Assembly (NCBI GenBank): GCA_009746045.1
Contig: RPFO01000389.1
Coordinates: 1,664,982 to 1,715,981 of the forward strand
DNA length: 51,000 nucleotides
Direction of reading: 5' to 3'
DNA from: Mesostigma viride
Taxonomy: Eukaryota > Streptophyta > Mesostigmatophyceae > Mesostigmatales > Mesostigmataceae
Each line of letters opens with the position of its first letter. Position 1 is the stretch's first letter. The notes under the pieces are model-generated. The model was not told where the DNA came from. It searched no databases and worked only from the letters and a program-made list of their open reading frames with translations. The translations under genes and the position numbers were made by a program. Shown here piece by piece: positions 29,392-38,784 of the stretch.

Positions 29392-30044
29392 AGTTAGCAT
29401 ATTGGGGCACCAATGTGCTAGATGGATGCAGGTTGAGGAGACCTTTCCAACGCCGTGTCAACCGCCTAGAACAGACAAGGGACTAGAAAGTTATCAAGTC
29501 CCGAAGTACTGCCGACCGGTGGGCGAGGGCGGTGCACACTCAGGGCATAGTGGACAGGACACGTGGCAGGCCGTGCCTGCACAGGCTTAGCCTGACTCTC
29601 ACGTGACTGGGACACAGTGTACTGAGGGCTCAACGGTACTGTGGCTAGTAGAAGCCAGTAACCAGCCAGCAGGTCTGCAAGGATGTAAGTCCTTGCAGGA
29701 CTGTGGCAGGTCCTGTGCTGTCCTAGACACAGGATAGCCAGAGATTCCTGTATGCTGCCTGCAACGAGGATGCAGGGCAGCGATACGAGGCTCTGGCAAT
29801 GTAGCGTTGCCCAGCGTTGCTCATGACCGAGGAACAAGGATGGAACGAGGTTGCATATAGCTCGAGGCTCAACGAGGCAACGAGCGTCTTCACACACGAA
29901 CCTTGGTCGTCACGACGAGTGGCGAGCCTATCGAGGGTGGTAGGCCTGGTGTGAGGATAAAGGTTGCTAGCCAGCAGCCTAGGGTCATTCCAGCCAGCAA
30001 GGACCAGGAGCTCACAAGCTCTGCTGACGAGTTGCTGCGCAAAT
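29392..30044 (+). repeat. 3' LTR of element A
   Basis: 653 bp, direct repeat of 1392-2048 with scattered substitutions and small indels. Immediately followed by Copia C coding sequence at 30045. Confidence 0.85.
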
Positions 30045-30100
30045 CCACAGACTGGCGGTGCCCGCGGCAACGGCAACGGCAAGAGCAACGGCACCGGAAG

Positions 30101-30140
<40 letters not shown>

Positions 30141-30943
30141 CACGGCAACGGCAACGGCCGCGCCCACGGCAATGGCCACGGCAACGGCCACGGCCATGGC
30201 GGCAGCAGGGGGGGGTGCGGCGGGCGCGGTGGTGGTCGTGGTGGTGGCGCAGGGGTCGGGCGTGGTCGCGGGCCGCCCTGCTCCGTCTGCGCCAAGCCTG
30301 TACATGACGCCGCCACCTGCTGGACTGCCCATCCCGCCCAGCGCCCTGCTCACCTCCGCGGTGACGGCGCCGGGCACGCCCATCACACCGACGCAGGCCT
30401 GCCTCCCTTGGAGACGACGTACGCGTTCCACGTGGGTCGAGGCCCTTTGTGTGCTTCCCTGCGCCCCAACCCTTTGGGTGCTTCCCTGCGCGACGGTGTG
30501 CAGCCTCACGGGCAGGCCTCGCTTCGTCCAATGCACGGCCTTGCGCCTTCCCCGTCCCGCTCGGGCAGTCGTCTCTCGGCACCCCGCCCGAGCACCTCCT
30601 CGGACTCGACGGCTGGTTCCTCAACCACCGCTCCTTCTGTGCTTCACACGGCCGCAACGGCCTCGGCTAGGTGTGCCCCGGAGTGGGTGGTTGACATGGG
30701 TGCCACGTACCACATGACGCCTCACCGGGCGGACTTTGGCGATGGATTTGATCCCGCCTTCCGGCTGCGCATCACCGGCTCGGGCGGCAATCTGCATGCG
30801 GGCGGCAGGGGCACTCTGCATCTCCGGCTCGGCACCCCGGACGTGCACCTCGGCCCAGCTTTGTATGTCCCAGGCCTTCAGGCCCGCCTACTCTCGGTGA
30901 GCCAGCTCTTTAAAGCCGGCCATGATGTGGACTTTAAGGGGAC
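30045..30943 (+). pseudogene. gag-pol: Copia C gag C-terminus and protease
   Basis: Open frame starting in mid-gag. A long Gly-Asn repeat region (GNGNGNGNG, from GGCAAC repeats 30065-30190), then the zinc knuckle CSVCAKPVHDAATC (CX2CX4HX4C), a Ser, Pro and Ala-rich linker, then the protease start EWVVDMGATYHMTPHRADF and LYVPGLQARLLSVSQL. The usual protease motif is D-S-G-A-T; here Ser is Met, while the catalytic Asp is kept. The frame continues exactly at 32868 after removal of the insert and one GGGGAC (GHDVDFKGT joined to RTFPLVECDG). Confidence 0.8.
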
Positions 30944-32861
30944 TCGGCGCGGCGAATATTTTCCGCGCCAAAAAAATTCCGCGGTACCCTCCGTACCGTG
31001 AAAAGTGGGTGCACGGTGCGCGCACCCCTTGCGGAAGTGGCCATGGCGACTGCTTTTAGACGAAACGTGACAAATCTGGCTCGCGGAAAGCAGAAAAAAT
31101 GCTCGATTGTTGGGGAAAATTAGTTACTGATTCTACTTTATGGTGGGATGGTTGCGATCCATAATGTCGTGGGCTTTTTTTCTTTACCATCGGCAGGGGG
31201 GGTCCGGCCTGAATTTCTATCGGGATGAATAAAGTATAATGGATGCCTGCCCGTGTGATTGTCGATTGTTGCCAGTTCTGATGATCGTAAGGGAAGCTAG
31301 TTTAATGATGTTTCTAAAGCCGTGAAATTTCCCGCTGCTATCTTTACCTTTCCCGTCATTTTGCGGTAAGATAACATTAGGCCTGCGCGATGCGCGCCCA
31401 ACCTCTCCATGAAAGGGTGGCCTTTCTTGTGCGCCTGGGCACGAATAAATGCCCGTTATGGTACGTTCTTGTGTTAAACGTCTTAAGCTAGCGTTTTCCT
31501 GCTTTCATAGCTCGTTGAGCGTAAGCTTTTCGCATTCTTTCCGGCCAGATGCAGCCATGAAGTTGCGGGTCCTGGCGCCGCATCGCTAGATTCCTGGATG
31601 TTTTTTAGCAAGTTCGTCTGTGACGTGGCTGGCTTGCTGCAGCGCGTGGCCCACAACCTGTCGGGAAGGTGTAATGCTTTTATTTCCATGCTTCTCTGAA
31701 ATTTCTTTTGCTTTATAGACAGTTGTGTTCGAGGAAATTCACGCGGTCTTCCTAAGCAGCGGCATCATTTTCCCCAGAGTCACACTGACGAGCTGGCACC
31801 TGTCTCCTAAAGAAAGTGGCTCGTGCTTGTTAGGAAGGAGGCAGTGTGCATTTTGCGGGACACAATGCTTTGGTGGCACATGTGTCAGGTAGGTTGTTCC
31901 AATGGTCAATTCACCTTTCCCACTGAGTAAATGATAGCCTTTGTCATGCTAACCAGAGCAGCTAGCCACAGGTTGGCTGGATAAATAGTCAGCTTATTTT
32001 CTCTTTATATACTGTGTGTGTGTTCCTCCACATGTCCGGCTTGTTGGGCATTTTGGAAGATGGTTTTTAATGTGTTGTTGGCTGGAACAGCTTGGTTGTT
32101 GGCACAAAATCACACATTATTAGCCTGAGATAGGCATGACATATGCTGCTCAGGCGTGTCGTCGTACCAGCCTTGTTGATAAGGGTAGACTCACAAGGCT
32201 GGCTGTGCCGATGGAGGGGTGGGGCGTATGACGCTCCGGACATCCTCCTCACACTCCGTGATCAAAGTGGGCATGTTTTTGGGTGTCTAGGGTAGCAAAA
32301 CAGATGTCATTTTGGCTCAGCACTAGCTCAATTCTCTTTTAGCGTCTACCCAGGTGGCATCATAGGAAAATCAATAACTTGAGCTACGCTTGTCAGAATG
32401 AGCTCAAACTTTGGGGTTGTGTTTCCCCCCACTCAGTGGAATATAAAATGTATGGATGACCCAATCTGATGTGTTAATGATTTGATTTTTTTTTTTGCTC
32501 AAAAAAGTACCCATTTTGCGGGAAAATTAATAACTCAAACAAATGTGACCATGTTGGCCATGTAAATAGCCCAGCTTTTAAAAAAGTAGTGGAACTTTGC
32601 AGAAATGTATGGGCAGGTCATTTGGATAAGTGGTTTGTCTTGGGCAAAATATCTCATAAATAGCGTCTTTTTCTATTTTTAGCTCGCCACCGGTGCGTGG
32701 TTGGGGGTAGTACCCCCAACAAGTGGTGGCATGAATGTCCAAACATCATATTTATGGTACTCAATCATCACTAGATGGTTCCCGAGTGCATTGGAACTGA
32801 TATTCATTAAAGTCAGTTTTTCAGGCTTTTGGACGTGCGAGTCCCACCTGGGCCTCACTTT
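30944..32861. mobile_element. Unclassified 1.9-kb insertion in Copia C protease
   Basis: Flanked by GGGGAC on both sides (30938-30943 and 32862-32867); removing it plus one copy restores the pol frame perfectly. It is much more AT-rich than its host and has no ORF beyond about 75 codons apart from a chance one running into the host frame. Near the left end is a hairpin (GGCGCGG...CCGCGCC, 30946-30969) and near the right end a nearly perfect palindrome (GTTGGGGGTAGTACCCCCAAC, 32700-32720, quoted as one 21-base site of which the arms are 10 bases). No TG/CA ends, no long terminal repeats and no poly-A were seen. Probably a non-autonomous element of unknown class. Confidence 0.55.
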
Positions 32862-32867
32862 GGGGAC

Positions 32868-35301
32868 CCGCACGTTCCCCCTCGTGGAGTGTGACGGCAT
32901 TTACTTGCTCCGCGGGGTGGCGCCCCATGCGCTAGCCACATCGGCCGCCCCCGTGGACCTGATGCAGTGGCACCTGCGCCTCGGACACGCTGGCGCGGAT
33001 CGTATTGCTCGGCTAGCCGCCGACCGGCCCCGCCTCAAACATGGTGACCCACGGTCCCAAGGCTCCCACGTGTCCTTCCTGCCCTGCCGGTCACTTGCGG
33101 CGGAGCAGCTTTCCCCCCAGCACGCTGCCACGCTGCGCGACCCCTCGCCGTCGCCTGCACTGCGACCTGCTTGGTCCCATGCGGACCCCTGCCGTGTAAG
33201 GGGACTGGCGGTATGTCCTGGGCATCACCGATGAAGCCACTCGTTTTCACTGGGTTTACTTCCTGAAGACGAAGGACGCTGCCGTTGGGAGCCTGCGTCA
33301 CTTCCTGGCCACGGAGATCAAGCCGTTCCGGGTGTCCGCGGCCACGGCGCCTGTGGAGCTTCGCTCCGACCAAGACGCCGTTTTCACTGGCCAGGACTGG
33401 CGCGCCGTCTGCGCCGAGTATGGCGTGCGGCAAGAGTTCTCGTCCCCCTATACGCCGGAGCAGAACGGCGTGGCGGAGCGATTCTGGGGCGTCGCAGTTA
33501 GCATGACCAGGAGCATGCTGGCGCATGCTGGCCTCGGCAAGGAGTTCTGGGCTCTAGCCTTTGCATGCGCCATCTACATCATCAACAGGCTGCCCTGCCG
33601 CAGCAACCCGGAGCATGCAACGCACTACTTCCTCATGTATGGGCGCCCTGCGGATTTATCCGGCATGCGTGTGTTTGGCTGCCCCTCCCACGTCTTGGTT
33701 GAGGGGGCAGCCTGTGAGAAGTTTGATTCTCGCGCTGAGGATGGCCTCTTCGTGGGATACAAGCTTAACTCCCCGGCCTACCTCGTGTGGGTGCCCGACA
33801 AGCTAGGCGACGGGCGGCGGGCGTGTCATCGAGCGCAAGCACGTGCAGTTCGACGAGACGTGGCGCAACCGGGCCCCGCAGGCTGCGCAGTGGCTCCCGG
33901 CGGCCCCCTTTGCGGAGGCCGACCTCTTTCCCGCCGACATGCTGACTCCTGCCCCTTTGCAGTTACCCTCTGCCTCTGCCGAGGACTCTGGGGGGCCGGC
34001 AACGCCCTCCACTGCCTTGCCAGCAGGCCGTGAGGACAGCTATGTCAGCATCGGGGGGACTCCTGAGCGTTTCGTTCTCCCCCCGGCCGCCGCTGCGGCC
34101 ATCCAGGCACTTGTGCGGAACGACCCTGCTCCGACGGCTCCGGCTCCTGCCTCGGCGCCGACATCTTACCTCACCGTGTCCGATGCTCGACAGCATGCCC
34201 CTCTGTTGCGCGGGCAGGCCTCTGGCCACTCGCGTTCTGCGGCGTCATATGAACACGCCGGGGCGGGGATGCCTCCGCCGCATTTGAGTACCTCGGTTGA
34301 CCTGGAGAGCACGGCTGACAGCACCGGCTATTCTCCTCCGGCGTCCCCTGGTGCCTCTGCAGGTCTCCTCCCCGTGTGGGGTTCCCGTGGTGCTGCCTTG
34401 TTTGGCGACCTTTCTCATGGCAGTAACACCCCCGCTCCCCCTGGTTTCGGGGGCGATGATGTATTGGATGACGCGCTTTCTTCCTGGCCGGATCAACTTG
34501 TCACCAAGGCTGCACGGATCCACGCGCATCACTCACTTGTCGCCGACCTATGCTTCGCTGCTGCTTTTCATAGCCAGCCTGCGTCTGTGCCCTCCTCTCC
34601 CGCTGCCGCCCTTGCCTTGCCGGAATGGCGCACGGCCATGGAGAGTGAGCTGGCCAGCCTCCAGGAGCACCAGGTTTACGAGCTTCTGCATGTGCGTGAT
34701 CTTCCGCGCGGTGCCAAGCTCCTGCCCACCAAGTGGGTCTTCGCCCAGAAAGCTGATGGGCGGTGCAAGGCCCGGTTCGTGTGCAAGGGGTTTGCACAGC
34801 GCGAGGGAATTGATTTCGGTGAGACTTTTGCTCCCACCGTCCGCGTGCTGCCACCGTGCGCCTGGGCTTGGCTCGTGCTGGCACTGCTGGCCACCCCATC
34901 CGGCAGTTGGATGTCCGCACCGCGTTCCTCTATGCTGAGTTGGAGGAGGACGTGTATGTCCTTCCCCCCAAGGGCTTTGAGGAGCGCGACCCCACTGGCC
35001 AAACGTACCTCTGGCGCCTCCGGCGGAGTCTCTATGGGCTCAAACAGGCGCCCCGGAACTGGCACCACACGCCCCGGGACTACCTCATCCATGAGACTGG
35101 CGCTGTCCAGAGCACCACGGACACGTGTCTGTTCCTGTATGTTGGTGGTTTTGCCTTCGTCCATGTCGACGATCTCCTGGTCTCCCACTCCTCGGCGGAG
35201 TGGCTATCGCAGTGGACCCACCGGGTGTCCCAGCGCTTCCAGATCACCGAGACGGATGCCCCCTCCCTCTTTCTGGGGGTCTCCCTGGTCCTGGACCCGC
35301 C
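32868..35301 (+). pseudogene. pol: Copia C integrase and reverse transcriptase, frameshifted
   Basis: Pre-integrase zinc domain (HLRLGH, then CPSC in another frame near 33068), integrase with Asp in HCDLLGP, Asp in SDQDAVFTG and Glu in EQNGVAERFWG, then a Pro, Ala and Ser-rich linker, RT start (LPTKWVFAQKADGRCKARFV, ETFAPTVR) and RT core (LDVRTAFLYAELEEDVY, SLYGLKQAPRNW, catalytic FVHVDDLLV). Damage: frameshift near 33055, TAA at 33197-33199, frameshifts near 33825 and 34850. The element G2 inserts after LVLDPP. Confidence 0.85.
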
Positions 35302-35888
35302 TGTTACGTCCCAGCCCAGACACACCTAGCCTGAGCTACGTAGCGAAAGACCCTCCTTGCCGGAATTAGGAATAATTCAAGGTAGCATAATGTAGGTTGC
35401 GCTTCACGACGTGAGTCGTGAGATATCTGGCATCACGGCTTGATACCAAGCTAATTTGTACACACTTATAAAAGCTAGCAAGACCAATGACAAATGGATA
35501 ATTGCCCCGGGCTCAATGTGTAGGCGTATTCGCACTTATCATTCATCAAACCAAGAGGACGAGACTCTCGTCCTCGGACTAATTTAACCTAGGTTGGTTG
35601 CGGCGCAGATACAACACCAAATCCCACTGGACAATCCAAGTCACTCATTCCGCGTAGGATCCAGGCCGACATCGACCCCCAACTACAGGATCCACGCCTA
35701 GAACTATAGACAGACCCAGAACTGGCGCGGCGCCACGGCACCGGCCCCTACTAAAAGGTCAACCTAGGACCAAAATAACTAGTCCAATTCACACAATAGT
35801 CAATATTCATAAAACCCAGTACAACGGCCACAAGGCCTTAGTAATTTATTCCATTGTTACGTCCGACTAAAAGGGCCGGGACGTAACA
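35302..35888 (-). repeat. 3' LTR of G2
   Basis: 587 bp, TGTTACGTCCC to GGGACGTAACA, direct repeat of 46491-47076. About 80 bp shorter than the G1 LTR, through deletions in its middle. Confidence 0.93.
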
Positions 35889-35908
35889 CTCCTCCCCCCC
35901 CACGGGGG
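35889..35908 (-). other. Polypurine tract of G2
   Basis: Minus strand GTGGGGGGGGAGGAGTG directly precedes the 3' LTR, as in G1 (4024-4043). Confidence 0.75.
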
Positions 35909-36112
35909 TCGGTAGTCCCTACCGTACAAAGATAGGATAAGGAAGCAAAACAATACTACTATAAGAGTACTATGTCCCGACCTCGGTTCACCCGCAGGTC
36001 AGTAATACCAGTTCCTCTAGAGGTTGATACACGTGACCAACCCTGACGTAGTAGCCAGAACTCTGTGGACTGGATCATTCCGCTATCCGGTGCAAAAACT
36101 GAAATATCCACT

Positions 36113-38784
36113 CTAGCGTCCGCCGCTGGTGGCCCGCCGCTGCTGCTGGGCCTCCATGAGAGCCTGACGCCCCACGGGGGTCATTTGCCGGATCATCATC
36201 CCGGGGTTCGCACACAGATCCCACTCAAAGGCCACCTGATATGGGGACATCTTCTGCCGGCCCATCTTAGATAGCTCCACCCACGTACCCCGGGGCCACA
36301 TGGACAGGAACCCAGCAAGGTACTGGGGGTGGGTAAATAGAAGAGTCAGCGCCGACCGATCCACCACCCCACAGCGGTGCTCGCGAACAAACTGCACCCC
36401 CATCGTGAAAACCTCTGTGCGCACGTGATCATCATTGATAGTCACCCTCGGAGCCCCTGAAATATCGGGCACCACCCGGTCCAGGAAGGCACGCCCTTCC
36501 GTTGGGGCCAGCTTGGGCGGCGTCACCACGTGCCCCACCCCATCCGCCTGATATCTCCTGTCCCACCAATCTTCGGAACCGAACCGCACAGTGTGCCCCA
36601 CCACCTGGGGAAAACGAGGATCGACGGGTTGCGGTAGGGGCAGTGGAGCCTGTGGGAAGAAGGTGATTTCTAGTTGTTCCCAGTAGGCACCGCGGTCTAC
36701 CGCGCACCAGGGACCCGCTTGAAACACCAAAGGAGCGGGCAGATGCATGCCAGGAGGGACCGGGAGAGACAGAGGTCCCTCGAACACCACACACAACTTC
36801 TCCGTACGAGGCCCCGGCCCACCGTGCCTTACTGCCCTACCCGGAACCGCCCGTATGAAATCCCCCATTGACCACTCCTCGTGTGAAGACCCCGGAGCCC
36901 TGGAAGCTGCATCATAGCCCACGGAGGTGGCGGCGGACTGATCGCCCTGGCGCCCGAGCTGGACCAACATACGCAGAATCAGATCCTGCCCTGATTGCAC
37001 CGCTGCCCCGAGCGCCTCAATGGTTACCACGGGCTCCGCTGGCACCATGATGCCCGTCACGCTGGGACCTTCCGCGGCGATCCGTATGGTATGTAGGCAC
37101 GGTCCCTCCGCGGGACGGTGCGAGGGTCGATCCGACGTGGTGGGTCTGCTGGGTCCCTCCGCGGGACGTGACATCGACGATCCGGCTTGGGCAGGCCGGG
37201 GACGTGGCTCCAAGGAGACCAGGAAATTAGGCTCCGGTGGAACCACTTCCGACCGGGAACGAGGCTCCAGGGAGACATGGAAGGTAGGCTCCTCTTGGCC
37301 CACATCTGACGGAGTGCCCGCGGGGACCACATCAGAGGGCTCCCCCCCAGCCGGCTGTTCTGTCCTAACCGCAGCGGTCTCCGTCGTATCCGTTCGCGGT
37401 CGCCGGCTCTCTCGCTCCAACTCCAGCGCGGACCCCCACGTGCGCTCCCAGTGACGAGCATCCGGGCGACGAGGTGGTGGTGACGCTCGGCGAGCGGTTC
37501 GTACCTCGGTCCCTGAGTCCGAGCGGGAACGCGAGCGCGAGGGCGGTGATGGCGAGCGACGACGTGCAGGTCGCTCCGGAGCACGTCGAGAAGCGGGTTG
37601 ACTGCCCCCACCCCATCCGGTGGCCCTCGGAAGACTCCGCGTCTCACGCCCTGGAGGTCGCCCCCAGCCCGTCGCCGGCGGTGGCGCCTCATAACGCGGC
37701 ACAGGACGGGGTCCTGCGCCGCCCTCCAGGGAGCCCCGAGAGGGCGGATCCCGCGGAGGGGAACGAGGGAGAGGACGTGGAGGATGGTCGTCGGAATCGG
37801 AGTCATACCCCTCACTCCCATCGTCCTGGTCCTCATCATCCATGGCCACGATGCGATCCAGAGCCTCCCGTAACGAATACTGCCCCTCACGCAGACATTT
37901 TTCGCCCCGTATCGCCCCCTCCAACGGAAGGTACCGGGGAAAGTAGCGTTCCAGCAGTTTCCGCACTGCGGGTGGAAGTAGGAGGAGCAAAAGCCGTGGA
38001 TATGCCAGACCCGCTTCCAGCGTGTTCATCAGTGCACGCGTGACAACGGCACTCTCGCTCATGGGTTTCCCAATCTGTGCCGACCACCACGCCGTCGCGC
38101 GCTGCGGTGTGGGTCTCGATCTTGAACCCCACGTTGCGCCGCACGAACCCTCGAAAAGTCTCCAACTGCCCCGAGCCGACCCGCGCCATAATGGAATCAG
38201 CGCGGAGTTCCGAAGGCATCCGGTTACGGCGCCGACGTCGTCGTTCCAACAAGGCTTCACCCTCCCGACCATAGTCGCGCAAGAACACTCGGGGATTAAA
38301 TGTCTCCTCGTGCAGCTCCTTCACTAACTGCAACGTACGCGTGTCCGGTGCTCCAGGTCTGGACGATGTTTCTTGCCGGCGCTCTCGGCCAGATGAAGGC
38401 CCCGTCTGCCAGCCACCACCTCCCGAGCCCCCGGCCCCTGGCGCACCCCCTCGAACTGCAGGCTCTCCGCGAGCTATCTGTGTCCTCGCCTCCGCTTCTG
38501 GTTGTGGGACCTCAGGTTGGTCGGGTATGTCCATGGCAACCAGATCTTCATCACTGGACTCCCCGTCTGCTTCCCGGATTTCTGCGTTTGCAGCCTCCGC
38601 GGCGCCGACAGAAGTCTGGCCCCTGGGAAGCGCCTCCGCGGCGTCCCCCTGCGCAGCCCACACACAAGATGCCAGGGCATTAGTCGGCGTGTACCTGATA
38701 CCCAGCTCACACACCACTCTCACCCTACACCCTACCGGATGTGGTCTGCTAACGCAACTGGTGCGTTTTCTTATATGCTTCTAG
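36113..38784 (-). pseudogene. G2 3' ORF between pol and LTR, unknown protein, one frameshift
   Basis: Sense-orientation ORF of roughly 880 residues in two frames that swap near 38060-38090. The first frame is open from just after a TAG near 38783, overlaps the end of pol by about 35 nt in the +1 frame and has no ATG until MDIPDQPEVPQ (near 38530); expression by frameshift, splicing or internal initiation is possible. Parts: acidic N-terminus; a basic patch (LLERRRRRRNR) and helical region; an Arg-Ser, Pro-rich middle (RRRSPSPPSRSRSRSDSG) with repeats VSLEPR and AEGP; a C-terminal domain of about 250 residues with Trp and aromatic-rich sequence (EDWWDRRYQADG, SPYQVAFEWDLCANPG). No signal peptide or membrane segment, so it is not an envelope protein. 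A scrap survives in G1 (4285-4330). I do not recognise the family. Confidence 0.65.

Larger units (their letters stand above)
1392..30044 (+). mobile_element. Copia-like LTR retrotransposon A (outer element, hosts G1 and B)
   Basis: Two direct repeats of about 655 bp (1392-2048 and 29392-30044), about 97% alike by eye, bound it. Without its two nested insertions (3354-15876 and 16927-24978) it is about 8.1 kb, matching related element B at 8.05 kb. Order: LTR, conserved post-LTR motif, ORF1 (2074-2865), gag (2928-3353 joined to 15877-16808), in-frame UGA, pol (continuing at 24978-28454), about 940-bp 3' UTR, LTR. Pol is fully open; gag has one frameshift and ORF1 one stop. The flanking 5-mers differ (TCCTC on the left, CCACA on the right) and the flanks belong to unrelated sequences, so no target-site duplication supports it as a simple insertion. 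Superfamily rests on RT before RNase H at the C-terminus and the Copia-style RNase H ending in NPADALTK. Confidence 0.85.

Noticed and set aside
36113-38784. Envelope gene in G2
   Set aside because: Position fits, but there is no signal peptide, transmembrane segment or fusion-like motif in the translated sequence.
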